Positions 1 to 8,953 of a stretch of 64,000 nt of DNA are shown here, piece after piece. The translations under genes were made by a program, and so were the position numbers. This DNA comes from an uncultured Bacteroidia bacterium (GTDB taxonomy: Bacteria > Bacteroidota > Bacteroidia > Bacteroidales > UBA932). The stretch is from NCBI GenBank assembly GCA_902774145.1, contig CACYHC010000008.1, positions 1 through 64,000 on the forward strand, written 5' to 3'. Each line of letters begins with the position of its first letter. Position 1 is the stretch's first letter. The notes beneath the pieces are model-generated. The model was not told the origin of the DNA. It saw only the letters and a program-made list of their open reading frames with translations, and did not search any database.

Positions 1-848
1 CCCTTGGCACTCGTAATACTACGGGAAGCCGTCTGGTCGTCCGTACGGGTGAAGGTAATACGGATATTCTTAACCGTACTCAGACTGCTCCCTTCGCCGC
101 CAAAAGGGGCCAGCGTGAGGTAATAGGTCCCCGCCGGGATGTGGTCCTTATCGTCCGGTTTGACCAGACGAACCGGATATCTGGGACCGTCTTCAGAACC
201 CGAAGTATTCCAGACGAGATTACTTAAAGGTGAAGTGAAATCATTCATCCGGTATCGTCCTGCCAGGGGGCGGAGCGTCCCGGTAAGTGTAGTCGACGCA
301 TACCCGGCCACCTCTACCTCCTTGATGTTGTCATAGGCCAGCGTGAGTTTGATTATCGAACAGAGCGGGCTCATCGTAAATTTCTTATTGGAACCGCGCC
401 AGACCGTCAGGTAGGCTCCGTCAGCAAAACTATTCAGAACCGCCTTTTGTTCATAGGGAATATCCACATAGAAAGCGTTATTCGCTCTGCGTTCGAATGC
501 CGACGGCGGATAAACCACGGTCCAGGATTCAGCATCCCCCGCCTCGCCGACGAAGCGGCAGCGGGCGCCGCCGGCCACATCGGTGTTGTCAAACTCGTGG
601 ACATAGGGGGAAGTGTTGTCGATGACGGCAATCTTGTCCGTCCCACGCCATTTGACGGCGGTGCCGGACAAGTAGGTACGGGACTCGTCTTCCAGGGCGG
701 CAGAGAACTCGAGTTTCACCAGCCCTTCTTCGCTGCCTTCTCCGGTAACGGGAGAAACAATCTCCTCTTCCGACTCCAGGGTCTCCTGCTGGCAGGAGAA
801 GAGGAGGGACACGGAAAAGGCCGCAAGGAAAAATCGTATCGGTTTCAT
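1..848 (-). CDS. fimbrillin-like (Mfa-type) lipoprotein, C-terminus cut by window edge
   Basis: The reading frame is open from an ATG at 848 to base 1, so only about 282 N-terminal residues are seen. The protein starts with a lipoprotein signal peptide (MKPIRFFLAAFSVSLLFSC, lipobox LFSC). An Mfa/fimbrillin-like domain follows, with the typical ESRTYLSGTAVKW turn and a D-K-I-A-V strand, then a Tyr-Pro-Pro-Ser segment and a P-L-A-G motif near residue 185. It is a close paralogue of the 1,372-residue lipoprotein at 17344-21462: 135 bases (532-666) are nearly identical between the two. It begins 10 bases after the FAD oxidoreductase stop, so the two are probably co-transcribed. An outer-membrane or surface role is inferred from the family; the C-terminal function is unknown. 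Confidence 0.8.
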   Translation of the reverse strand, partial: MKPIRFFLAAFSVSLLFSCQQETLESEEEIVSPVTGEGSEEGLVKLEFSAALEDESRTYLSGTAVKWRGTDKIAVIDNTSPYVHEFDNTDVAGGARCRFVGEAGDAESWTVVYPPSAFERRANNAFYVDIPYEQKAVLNSFADGAYLTVWRGSNKKFTMSPLCSIIKLTLAYDNIKEVEVAGYASTTLTGTLRPLAGRYRMNDFTSPLSNLVWNTSGSEDGPRYPVRLVKPDDKDHIPAGTYYLTLAPFGGEGSSLSTVKNIRITFTRTDDQTASRSITSAK

Positions 849-858
849 ATCGTTTCGT

Positions 859-2181
859 TTACATATCAAAGCGGACGCCGCCCTCGGCGAGGCGTGCCTG
901 CAGGCGGGCGATATTCACTTCCTGCACGCTGCAGCGGTCCAGCAGGGACAGGGCGGCGGCGGTGCCGGCGGCCTGGCCGGTGAGGAAGCAGGTTCCCACC
1001 TCGCGGGCGTCGTAGGTCAAGTCTTTGTCAAAGCCGAAGCAGCGGCCTGCCACCAGCAGGTTGGGGATGCGCTTCGGCGTAATGGCGCTGTAGGGCAGCT
1101 GCCACACCGGGCGCTTTTTGCCGGGGAGGGTGCCGCCGGAGTATTTGAGGCTGTTGTCCGCACCGGCAACGCCGACGCAGTCGGCATAGCTGGCGTAGCG
1201 GACGGAATCGGCGTAAGTGACGTTGCGCACGGAATTCAGGACGCGGGTCACGCGGACGCCGAGCAGCGTGGTGGAGTCGAGCAGGAAAAGATTCTCGCCG
1301 CCGGGCAACTGACGGTCCTTTTCGAGCGTATCCCACATATGCTTGCGCATTTTCAGCTGGAGGCGGGTCAGGTTGTAGATATCCAGGCCGTCCTGGTCGT
1401 ATTCGCCGTTGGTGTGGAAGAGTTTCACGCTGTCGATGGGCGTTTTGTGCACGCCGCGGCGTTTGAAGTCCGCCGCATTGCCGCAGCGCCACATCGCGCC
1501 GATATGGGCTTTGCGCAGTTCGAAGTCCTCGCCGGCCCATTCGAGGATGTCACCGTCGCCGCTGCAGTCCACCACCGCCTTCGCCTTGATGGCGACGCGG
1601 CCGCTCTTGCTTTCCACGAGCACGGCGTCGATGCGGTCGCCGGAGAGGATGACGCCGGCCCCCTGGCAGTTGTAGAGCAGGCGCACGCCGGCCTCGCCGA
1701 GCATCAGTTCCATTACGTATTTGGCCGCTTCCGGATCGGGCACCGGGGTGTCGCCCTTGATGGTGACGGAAAGGCCCATCGAGGCCAGACGGCTGCAGAT
1801 TTCATCGGAGAAGCCGTAAATCACCTGTCCCCATTTTCCGTTTTTCAGCAGGCCGCTGGTGTTGTTGACGGGAAGGACGCAGCAGCCCGTCCACAGGCCG
1901 CCGAGATAGTATTCCCGCTCCAGCAAAATCACGTCCAGGCCCTGACGGGCGGCGGAGACGGCAGCGGCGACGCCGGCAGGGCCGCCACCCAGCACGACGA
2001 TGTCCGCCGCGTCCACGACGGGAATTTTCCGGGCCGGTTCACTGACATAGCCCTTGACGTCCAGGCGGGTCTTGGCTTCGATTTCTTTCTTCCGGGGGTC
2101 CGGCGAGAAGCCGGTTGCGAGCCCCAGCGAAGCTGCCGCCGTACCCGCCGCACCGATTTTCAAAAAGTTCCTTCTATCCAT
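859..2181 (-). CDS. FAD-dependent oxidoreductase (FAD_oxidored family), Tat-type signal
   Basis: A 440-residue flavoprotein. Its N-terminus is a twin-arginine-like signal (MDRRNFLKIGAAG, then a hydrophobic Ala/Gly stretch). The Rossmann dinucleotide motif GGGPAG lies at residues 65-70 and is followed by a conserved Glu (LLEREYYLGG) expected to bind the ribose. Asp-rich DCSGDGD and the C-terminal LLVAGRCFG and GTAAALSL segments match the family. The reading frame extends 27 bases further upstream, but the ATG at 2181 gives the proper signal sequence and lies 7 bases downstream of a consensus -7 box. Family members in Bacteroidota often sit near glycan loci; the substrate is unknown. Export in folded form with bound FAD is inferred from the signal. 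Confidence 0.85.
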   Translation of the reverse strand: MDRRNFLKIGAAGTAAASLGLATGFSPDPRKKEIEAKTRLDVKGYVSEPARKIPVVDAADIVVLGGGPAGVAAAVSAARQGLDVILLEREYYLGGLWTGCCVLPVNNTSGLLKNGKWGQVIYGFSDEICSRLASMGLSVTIKGDTPVPDPEAAKYVMELMLGEAGVRLLYNCQGAGVILSGDRIDAVLVESKSGRVAIKAKAVVDCSGDGDILEWAGEDFELRKAHIGAMWRCGNAADFKRRGVHKTPIDSVKLFHTNGEYDQDGLDIYNLTRLQLKMRKHMWDTLEKDRQLPGGENLFLLDSTTLLGVRVTRVLNSVRNVTYADSVRYASYADCVGVAGADNSLKYSGGTLPGKKRPVWQLPYSAITPKRIPNLLVAGRCFGFDKDLTYDAREVGTCFLTGQAAGTAAALSLLDRCSVQEVNIARLQARLAEGGVRFDM

Positions 2182-2187
2182 AGCGTA

Positions 2188-2195
2188 CAAAAATA
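2188..2195 (-). promoter_or_regulatory. Bacteroidota -7 box for the FAD oxidoreductase
   Basis: Read on the minus strand this is TATTTTTG, an exact TAnnTTTG. It ends 6 bases before the ATG at 2181, so the transcript would be nearly leaderless. No good TTTG is seen 19-21 bases upstream; a palindrome (2201-2216) occupies the spacer instead. Confidence 0.5.
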
Positions 2196-2200
2196 CCCTC

Positions 2201-2216
2201 TTTCCCACAAGGGAAA
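2201..2216. promoter_or_regulatory. palindrome TTTCCC-N4-GGGAAA, possible operator
   Basis: A perfect 6+6 inverted repeat (TTTCCCACAAGGGAAA) lies just upstream of the -7 box at 2188-2195 and between two divergent genes. Its position fits a transcription-factor site acting on the oxidoreductase promoter. The cognate regulator is not identifiable. Confidence 0.35.
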
Positions 2217-2281
2217 TGACAAGTATTTTCCACTTCCTAAAACTATTTTCCTTTTATGTCTTTTTTGACAAAAAAAAGGAC

Positions 2282-2289
2282 TAAATTTG
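2282..2289 (+). promoter_or_regulatory. -7 box for the DASS transporter
   Basis: TAAATTTG matches TAnnTTTG exactly, 28 bases upstream of the ATG at 2318. A TTTG at 2264-2267 is only 14 bases away, shorter than the usual 19-21, so the -33 element is weak or absent. Confidence 0.5.
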
Positions 2290-2317
2290 CCGCCGCAACT
2301 GTTGAACTGTAGCGAAT

Positions 2318-3769
2318 ATGTCAGGTAAACTGAATCTGAAGTACGCAGTACTTCTGCCCTTGGTGCTCATCGTCACCATCGTACTCTGGGCGCTTCCCCT
2401 GTCGGCATACGGCATCGGGGATTTGACGCTCGTGCAGCAGCGCATGATTGCGATTTTCGTCTTCGCCGCGCTGATGTGGATGTTTGAAATTATTCCCAAC
2501 TGGACCACTTCGCTCGTGGTCATCGTCGTGATGCTGCTGACCGTGTCCAACAAGGGGCTCGGCTTCCTCTGCACCCCCGAAGCGGGGACGCTTGTGGATT
2601 ACAAGAGCATTATGGCTTCATTCGCCGACCCGGTGGTGATGCTGTTCATGGGCGGCTTCGTGCTGGCGATCATCGCATCGAAGTATGGCATGGACGCCGC
2701 GATTGCGAAGGTGCTGCTGGGGCTGTTCGGCAAGAAGCCGAAGATGGTGCTCCTGGGCTTCCTGGTCGTCATCGCCGTGTTCTCGATGTTTATGAGCAAT
2801 ACCGCCACCGCGGCGATGATGCTCGCCTTCCTGGCCCCCGTGCTCAAGGCGCTTCCGGAAGATGAAACCGGAAAGGTGGGGCTGGCGCTGTCGATTCCCG
2901 TGGCGGCGAACCTCGGCGGTATCGGCACCCCGATCGGAACGCCCCCGAACGCGATTGCGCTGGGTGCGCTGGAGAATGCCGGCTACCAGATCAGTTTCGT
3001 GACCTGGATGTCGCGGATGGTGCCCTATGTGATTGTGATGATTCTGCTGGCCTGGGTGCTGTTGCAGCTCTTCTTCCCCTTCAAGAGCGAGAAAATCGAG
3101 CTCAAGATCGAGGTGAAGGAGCAGAAAAAGGACTGGCGCACTTATGTGGCCTGGATTACCTTCTTCCTGACCATCCTCCTGTGGGTGACGGAGACCTGGA
3201 CGAAAATCAATTCCAACGTGGTGGCGCTCATCCCGCTGGCGGTCTATACCGCGACGGGCGTGTTTACCAAGGAGGACATCAAGGAAATCAACTGGAGCGT
3301 GCTCTGGCTCGTGGCGGGCGGATTTGCCCTGGGGACCGGACTTAACAAGACGGGACTGGCGGCCACGCTCATCAATGCCATTCCCTTCAGTGCGATGAAC
3401 GTGGTGCTGGTGATTCTCATCGCCGGCGTCATCTGCTACTTCCTGAGTAATTTCATCAGCAACAGCGCGACGGCGGCCCTGCTGGTCCCGATTCTCGTGG
3501 TCGTGGGTACGGCGATGGCCGATCCCGCCGCCGCCAATCACGCGCAGTTCACCGCTCTCGGCGGCATGTTCTCGATGATTCCTTTCATCGCGATGTGCGC
3601 GTCGATTGCGATGCTTCTGCCGATTTCCACGCCGCCCAATGCGATTGCCGCCTCCACCGGCCTGGTCAAGACCTCGGATATGAGCAAGGTCGGCATCATC
3701 GTCGGCGTGGTGGGCTTCGTGCTCGGCTACTTCCTGCTGACCTCCGTCTGGCCCTTCCCGCAGGTATAA
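2318..3769 (+). CDS. DASS/SLC13-family sodium-coupled anion (dicarboxylate) transporter
   Basis: A 483-residue integral membrane protein with about 11 hydrophobic segments. The two inverted-repeat signature motifs of the divalent anion:Na+ symporter family are present: SNTATAAMML near residue 160 with GTPIGTPPNAIALG near 205-220, and SNFISNSATAALLV near 377 with PISTPPNAIAAS near 430-440. These hairpin tips bind Na+ and the carboxylate in the family (VcINDY is the model). Likely substrates are succinate, malate, fumarate or a related anion; the sequence does not decide. It is monocistronic, with its own promoter and a hairpin terminator immediately downstream. Length is normal for the family. 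Confidence 0.9.
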   Translation: MSGKLNLKYAVLLPLVLIVTIVLWALPLSAYGIGDLTLVQQRMIAIFVFAALMWMFEIIPNWTTSLVVIVVMLLTVSNKGLGFLCTPEAGTLVDYKSIMASFADPVVMLFMGGFVLAIIASKYGMDAAIAKVLLGLFGKKPKMVLLGFLVVIAVFSMFMSNTATAAMMLAFLAPVLKALPEDETGKVGLALSIPVAANLGGIGTPIGTPPNAIALGALENAGYQISFVTWMSRMVPYVIVMILLAWVLLQLFFPFKSEKIELKIEVKEQKKDWRTYVAWITFFLTILLWVTETWTKINSNVVALIPLAVYTATGVFTKEDIKEINWSVLWLVAGGFALGTGLNKTGLAATLINAIPFSAMNVVLVILIAGVICYFLSNFISNSATAALLVPILVVVGTAMADPAAANHAQFTALGGMFSMIPFIAMCASIAMLLPISTPPNAIAASTGLVKTSDMSKVGIIVGVVGFVLGYFLLTSVWPFPQV

Positions 3770-3793
3770 CCTTAACCGCGCGCTCATATAAGC

Positions 3794-3830
3794 TGCGGGA
3801 GGTGTCCTTGATTTCGGGACATCTCCCGCA
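3794..3830. terminator. bidirectional hairpin terminator / REP-like palindrome
   Basis: TGCGGGAGGTGTCC (3794-3807) pairs with GGACATCTCCCGCA (3817-3830) with one G-T wobble, followed by ATTTTATT. It lies between the convergent DASS and SusD genes, so it can terminate both. The same arm sequence recurs near the right end of the window (62993-63078), which marks it as a dispersed palindrome rather than a unique terminator. Confidence 0.7.
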
Positions 3831-3852
3831 TTTTATTGACAATGTCTAAGCG

Positions 3853-5721
3853 TTATTCCTGGATGGGATTCCCGATAAGGGATGCCCTGCCGGCGCCGGG
3901 TATGGCGGCATAGTAGTCCAGCAGACCGGTGTCGAGCCCCTGGGGAGACAAATGTGCATCCCCGTCGTACACATTGACGCGCGGGAAGATATACTTGGGC
4001 GTGCCATCTCGGAGGTCGAGCACGGGCAAAAGGGTATGCTTCCTGTATTCCTTCCCCGAGCGTGTATTGAGATAAGCGCGTCGACGGTGGAGCAGATAGC
4101 CCTCGTGCCCCTCAAAAGCGAATTCGACCCGGCGCTCGTGCAGGACGTTCTCGAGCGTAGGCTCGATATTGTCCGTGAATGCCGCCCTGTGTCGGATGTC
4201 GTTGAGGGCCTGCTTTGCGGTAGCCGCATCGCCCTTCCCGCTTTCGGCATAGGCCTCGGCATAATTCAGGAGAATTTCCGCATAACGGATGTCGCACCAG
4301 GGGGCGGTTGAATGGCGAGTGGCTTCGAGCGGATTCAGGAACTTCCGGATTCCGCAGCAACAGTTCCAGTATTGGGCCTGGTTTTTCGGCGGATTCTGGT
4401 CGATATTCAGGAACGCTGATATTTCATCAGCCTTGCCGCCCAGCCCGTGGTAGAAGACGTCATGAAGACCAAACAGAGCGTTTTTGTAAACGACAGGAGA
4501 GTCGTCTCCATTCATCCAAACGCCGCCCTGCGCCACGATTGTGATTCCCCGGAATTCCGCACCGGGATACAGAACCCAGGCGTGGAACCGGGCATCCTTG
4601 TTCAGGAAAGGATCCTGCAGATGGCCGTATTTGATGAAGTTGACATTCTTGTCAAAGGTGGAATGGGCGTTCTGTATCTCCGAGATGAAGATGTCCTCCT
4701 TGCCGTCGTTACGGGTCCTGACCGCACCGTTTGCCCGACCGCCGGAGGCATTGTAATTATCGAAGAGGTCCACCATATCGGAGGTAACGGAGTAATTGCC
4801 CCACCCGCCTTCCACCGTCGCCGCGTGGGCCTGGTTCGGGGAGTTGAGGATGTCGAATTCCGCGGCCCTGCCGGATGCCCGGTAGGCGCCGGGGGCCCCG
4901 AAGATGAATTCGCAGTCCTGCCGGTCCAGGAAGAGATTCGTGAGGTTCTCCTTGGCCCTGGATACCGATGTGGTGGCGCCGCCATAGAGGGAGAACTGCC
5001 CCGAGCCCATAATCGCTTTGCAGGCGTTGATGCACTTGCTGTAATAGGCGGCGGCATAAGACGATTCCATATAGGCAAGTTTATCGGCAACAGCCTTATA
5101 GCTGCCGGGAATGGCCTCTTTGCCCCAGTATTTGCTGACCGATGCAGCGTACAGGGCGACGCGGGATTGCAGCCCGAGCGCCGCCCATTTGGTGGCGCGG
5201 TAACTGCCATACATCTGTTTTTCCGGAAGGAGTTCGGCCGCATTGTCCAGTTCGGAGATGACGAAATCCCAGGTCTGCTTCTCGGTGCTGCGTGCGCCGA
5301 TCTGGTTGGTCGGTTCCGTGACAAGGGGAACGCCGCCATAGCTCCGCACCATGGCAAAATAGCAATAGGCACGCACGAAAAGGGCCTCGCCGAGCATCAT
5401 ATCCCGGGTTCCCTTGTCTATCGAGCATCTCTCCAGCGCAACATCCACCAGCTGGATGAAGCGGTTGATCGAAAGGATTTTGTCATAGTCCCAGCAGTCA
5501 GAAAGGTGAATGGCATAGTCACAGCCGTCCGAGTAGGTGGCCAGCGTCGTGTACTGGTCATTACCATTGAATTCCTCCATGGGAATCGCCTGATACAATT
5601 CCGAAAGAAGTTTCTGCATTCCCTCGAAACTTGAGGCATTGTCTTCATACCGGTCTTTCTCACAAGAGCCAAGCGCCAGGAAGGTAACGAAGATAAAAAT
5701 GGATGAGAATGTCTTTTTCAT
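3853..5721 (-). CDS. SusD/RagB-family outer-membrane lipoprotein (orphan)
   Basis: A 622-residue SusD-type nutrient-binding lipoprotein. The start at MKKTFSSIFIF gives an SPII signal with lipobox LGSC. SusD hallmarks are visible: early helical repeats (IQLVDVALERC, LGEALFVRAYCYFAMVRSYGGVPLV), a Trp-Lys-AlaLeu-Gly segment (TKWAALGLQSRVALYA), and the C-terminal DIRYAEILLNYAEAYAESG with LHERRVEFAFEGH. These TPR helices normally cap a SusC barrel, yet no SusC gene is adjacent. The gene starts 32 bases after the DPP-IV-like peptidase and is probably in its operon, which suggests a role in peptide or glycopeptide uptake. That is inference; the partner SusC would have to be encoded elsewhere. Confidence 0.9.
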   Translation of the reverse strand: MKKTFSSIFIFVTFLALGSCEKDRYEDNASSFEGMQKLLSELYQAIPMEEFNGNDQYTTLATYSDGCDYAIHLSDCWDYDKILSINRFIQLVDVALERCSIDKGTRDMMLGEALFVRAYCYFAMVRSYGGVPLVTEPTNQIGARSTEKQTWDFVISELDNAAELLPEKQMYGSYRATKWAALGLQSRVALYAASVSKYWGKEAIPGSYKAVADKLAYMESSYAAAYYSKCINACKAIMGSGQFSLYGGATTSVSRAKENLTNLFLDRQDCEFIFGAPGAYRASGRAAEFDILNSPNQAHAATVEGGWGNYSVTSDMVDLFDNYNASGGRANGAVRTRNDGKEDIFISEIQNAHSTFDKNVNFIKYGHLQDPFLNKDARFHAWVLYPGAEFRGITIVAQGGVWMNGDDSPVVYKNALFGLHDVFYHGLGGKADEISAFLNIDQNPPKNQAQYWNCCCGIRKFLNPLEATRHSTAPWCDIRYAEILLNYAEAYAESGKGDAATAKQALNDIRHRAAFTDNIEPTLENVLHERRVEFAFEGHEGYLLHRRRAYLNTRSGKEYRKHTLLPVLDLRDGTPKYIFPRVNVYDGDAHLSPQGLDTGLLDYYAAIPGAGRASLIGNPIQE

Positions 5722-5753
5722 AATTTTCAAAGTTAACAATTCTTTCGGAGGAA

Positions 5754-7541
5754 CTACAACAGATGATTCCGCCAGAAGGCGGCGCGGGTGGAGTCGGCGT
5801 GGGCTTTTTGCGCGCCGCGGTAGCCGTGCAGGGCGTCGGGATAGAGCATCAGGTCAAAGGCGATGCCGGCGCGCTGGAGGGCGTCGGCGAGCAGCAGGGT
5901 GTTCTGGAGGTGGACATTGTCGTCACCGGTGCCGTGGGTGAGGAGCAGGCGCCCGACCGCCGACGGCTGCAGCGCGCCGATGTAACTTAGCACGGATGCC
6001 TCGCGGTAGCCGTCCGGATTCGCCTCCGGCGTGCGCATATAACGCTCGGTGTAGTGGCTGTCGTAAAGCGTCCAGTCATAGACACCGCCGCCCGCGATAC
6101 CGCAGCAGAAGGCCTCCGGATGGCGCAGGACCAGCATCGCCGTGCTGGTACCGCCGAAGGAAAAGCCCTCCACGCCGATACGGCCGCTACACCAGGGCTG
6201 GGCCCTGAGCCACGCGGCCCAGGCCAGATAGTCGCCCATTTCCGGAACCGTCATCCGCAGGTAGGCCTCCCGGAGCCCGCGGTCGCCGTTCTCGCCGGAA
6301 GAGCGCGGGTCCGCCACCAGGTAAACGAAGCCGTTCTCGTAGCACCAGCGGTCGGTGGCATCGCGTGAGCCCCAGTAGTCGCGCACATAGGGCGTGCCGG
6401 GGCCGCCGTACACCTGCATCACCACGGGATAACGCTTCGACGCGTCGAAGCCGCGGGGATAAGACAGCAGGGCATAAAGGTCAAAACCGTCGTTGGCGAT
6501 GCAGACGGAAAAAGGCATCGGGCGGTCCGTAGAAGCCTCTTCCGGCGCCGCAGTCTCCCGGCAAGCATACTTATACGCATCCCCTTCCACCGTCCGGGGC
6601 GGCAGGGCCGCGGTGGAAAGCCGTGCCGTAAAGCGCTTCCCGTCCGCACTGAACTGGATTTCGGAAGCCCAGAACGCCGGGTCGGTCAGCTCTGTGATGC
6701 GGCCGCGCCGGTCCAGACGGTAAAGCGCGGGATGCAGCGGCGAGCCGCGTTTGGCGAGGAACCAGACATCGCCCTTCTTCTCGTCACAGCGCAGCAGGCG
6801 GACCGCCCAGTTGGGGCCGTCGGAAAGACACTGCGGCACTCCCCCGCTCCAAGGCAGGAAGGCAATCTGCTCCCAGCCGGAGGCGGTACGGCGCACAAAA
6901 TAAAACCCCTTTTCCGCGGGAAGGATGCCGTCGATCCAGTCCAGCCAGGTATCGGAGGTCTCGGTATATACCGGGGTCAGGGAGGCGTCGGAAGCCTCCG
7001 CCCGCCAGAGTTCCATACGGTTTTGCAGGCGCCCCATCGTGCTGACATAGAAGCCTTTGCCGTCCGGACTCCAGAAGGGAATCCCGAAATACTCCGTCTC
7101 CGGGAAGGGACACCAGCGGAGCGCAGACCCGTCCGCCTCCACAAGCCCCACGCGAACGGCGGGATTCGGCGCACCCGCCTTGGGGTAACGCGTAAGGCTC
7201 AGGTTTCCGTAAGCGCCGAAGGGAGACCAGATAGGGAACTCCCCTACCGGCGTATCGTCAAAGCGGTAGAAGCCCAGCCGCCGGGAATCCGGGCTCCACC
7301 AGAAGGCCTTGTAGCGGGACGACCGGCCCAGAATTTCCTCGTAATACACCCAGGAGGCGTAGCCGTTGCTGACGAGTCCCCCGCCGTCGGTGGTCAGCCG
7401 CCGCTCGCTGCCGCCGGGGATGTCGCGCACCCAGAGGTCGCCGCCCCGGGTAAAGGCTTCCATCGTGGAATCCGGCGAGGGGGTAAGGTTCATTTCCGGC
7501 ACGGACACAGCCAGCGCCAGCAGCAATACAAGGGCATTCAT
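5754..7541 (-). CDS. prolyl oligopeptidase-family serine peptidase (DPP-IV type, S9)
   Basis: A 595-residue peptidase with an N-terminal signal peptide (MNALVLLLALAVSVP). The N-terminal beta-propeller carries the double-Glu motif (WVYYEEI, E68-E69), which in DPP-IV binds the substrate N-terminus. The C-terminal alpha/beta hydrolase domain has the nucleophile motif GFSFGG (Ser near 460), GDDNVH (Asp near 540) and DALHGY (His near 570). Together these indicate release of N-terminal dipeptides, probably X-Pro or X-Ala, in the periplasm. It is shorter than typical bacterial DPP-IV (about 700) because the propeller is compact. Its ATG overlaps the helicase stop (ATGA), implying translational coupling. 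Confidence 0.9.
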   Translation of the reverse strand: MNALVLLLALAVSVPEMNLTPSPDSTMEAFTRGGDLWVRDIPGGSERRLTTDGGGLVSNGYASWVYYEEILGRSSRYKAFWWSPDSRRLGFYRFDDTPVGEFPIWSPFGAYGNLSLTRYPKAGAPNPAVRVGLVEADGSALRWCPFPETEYFGIPFWSPDGKGFYVSTMGRLQNRMELWRAEASDASLTPVYTETSDTWLDWIDGILPAEKGFYFVRRTASGWEQIAFLPWSGGVPQCLSDGPNWAVRLLRCDEKKGDVWFLAKRGSPLHPALYRLDRRGRITELTDPAFWASEIQFSADGKRFTARLSTAALPPRTVEGDAYKYACRETAAPEEASTDRPMPFSVCIANDGFDLYALLSYPRGFDASKRYPVVMQVYGGPGTPYVRDYWGSRDATDRWCYENGFVYLVADPRSSGENGDRGLREAYLRMTVPEMGDYLAWAAWLRAQPWCSGRIGVEGFSFGGTSTAMLVLRHPEAFCCGIAGGGVYDWTLYDSHYTERYMRTPEANPDGYREASVLSYIGALQPSAVGRLLLTHGTGDDNVHLQNTLLLADALQRAGIAFDLMLYPDALHGYRGAQKAHADSTRAAFWRNHLL

Positions 7542-8953
7542 ACAAAGAAACGGTCAGGAAAATTGACGAGATATACTTTTTTCACCGCCCGGGTCAGCGC
7601 GGTGTAGAGCCATTTCAGGTCCTCGACGCTCTGTTCATCCTGCCAGAAGGGGCAGTCGATAAAGACGCAGTCCCACTGTCCGCCCTGGCTTTTGTGACAG
7701 GTCACCGCCTCGGCGTACTTGAGTTGCAAGGCGTTGTAGAAGGGATCTTCGCGGACCGCCATCCAGCGCTTCTGCTTGCCGCGGATGTGGGCGTAGTCGG
7801 CGCTGACTCCCAGGTAGAGCGCGTTCTGCTGCTCGTAGGTCAGGGACGGCGATTCGCTTTCGAGCGTATCGAGCAGGACCATCGCATTGACGGTGGCGTC
7901 GTCGTAATCGGGAAAAATGAGCTGCGCTTCCGCGAATTCGAAGCCGTAGCGGGAATGGTGGCGGCGAAGGCGGCCGAGGCAGGCGATATCGCCGTTGGCA
8001 ATGTAATCCATTCCTTTCACGTTGTCCAGGAACTGGTAGCAGTTCTTCACGATCATCAGCCGCTCGCCGCCCACGAGGCGTTCCTCCTTGAACTGCACCA
8101 TCGCGCGGATGCCTTTGTTGTAGCGGATGGCGCGCTTGTTCGAACGGCAAAGGACAATGGTGCCGTCCTCGCCATAGCGGGCGTACGCGTCGGAAAGGGT
8201 TTCCACGAGCGTGCTTCCGTCAATGCGCTCGATATCGCCGTAGTCCGCAAGCGACAGCCGGATGTCGGCGGGAACGCCCGCGACGATGCGCTCGCGCAGG
8301 GCCGTCGCATTCATCAGGATGCCCGAATCGCGGGCCTGTCGCACCACCGTCACGAGTTCCGTTCGCCGCACGCCCCCGAAAAAGGCCATATATTCCCCGT
8401 TCAGTGCAGGACTTTCGTCGAGGCCGACCGGCGGCAGCTGCGCGGCGTCCCCCACCAGGATCAGGCGGCAGTCGCGGCCGTTCCGCACGAAGGTCACAAG
8501 GTCTTCGAGCAGGTTGCCCGAGCCGAACTGCATCACCTTCTGGCCTTCGTCCAGGCCGATGAGCGACACTTCATCGACGATGAAAAGCGTGTCGCGGGCC
8601 TCGTTGGGCGCCAGGGAGAAGCGGCCGAAGCCGTCGTCCCCCACCCCTTTCTGGCGGTAGATGTGCTTATGGATGGTCCAGGCGGGGCTCCCGGCGATAC
8701 CGGAAAAGACCTTCGCGGCGCGGCCGGTGGGCGCCAGCAGCACGCAGGGCGTCTTCTGGGCGCGCAGGGCGGCGATGACCGCCCCCATGGCCGTGGTCTT
8801 CCCCGTGCCGGCATAGCCGTTGACCACGAGGATGTCCGCATCGGCGCAGGTCAGGAAATCCGCCGTCTCGCGCAGGAGTTTTTCCTGGCAGGGCGTCGGC
8901 TCGAAGTCCAGGCGGTCGCGGAAGGATTGGAAGAGAAAATCGGCGCGGGTCAT
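7538..8953 (-). CDS. RecD-like ATP-dependent DNA helicase (SF1B)
   Basis: A 471-residue superfamily 1 helicase. Walker A is GYAGTGKT (residues 46-53) and Walker B is LFIVDEVSLI near 126. A GDAAQLPPV motif III follows, and the C-terminus has the UvrD_C_2-type motifs CHKSQGGQWD near 420 and YTALTRA near 452. It is much shorter than RecD2 (about 720-800) and lacks the N-terminal HhH region, resembling the short RecD-like/AAA_30 helicases common in Bacteroidota. It probably acts in DNA repair or end processing. It shares one base with the TrkH stop and four with the peptidase start, so it sits in a run of unrelated but translationally coupled genes. Confidence 0.88.
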   Translation of the reverse strand: MTRADFLFQSFRDRLDFEPTPCQEKLLRETADFLTCADADILVVNGYAGTGKTTAMGAVIAALRAQKTPCVLLAPTGRAAKVFSGIAGSPAWTIHKHIYRQKGVGDDGFGRFSLAPNEARDTLFIVDEVSLIGLDEGQKVMQFGSGNLLEDLVTFVRNGRDCRLILVGDAAQLPPVGLDESPALNGEYMAFFGGVRRTELVTVVRQARDSGILMNATALRERIVAGVPADIRLSLADYGDIERIDGSTLVETLSDAYARYGEDGTIVLCRSNKRAIRYNKGIRAMVQFKEERLVGGERLMIVKNCYQFLDNVKGMDYIANGDIACLGRLRRHHSRYGFEFAEAQLIFPDYDDATVNAMVLLDTLESESPSLTYEQQNALYLGVSADYAHIRGKQKRWMAVREDPFYNALQLKYAEAVTCHKSQGGQWDCVFIDCPFWQDEQSVEDLKWLYTALTRAVKKVYLVNFPDRFFV

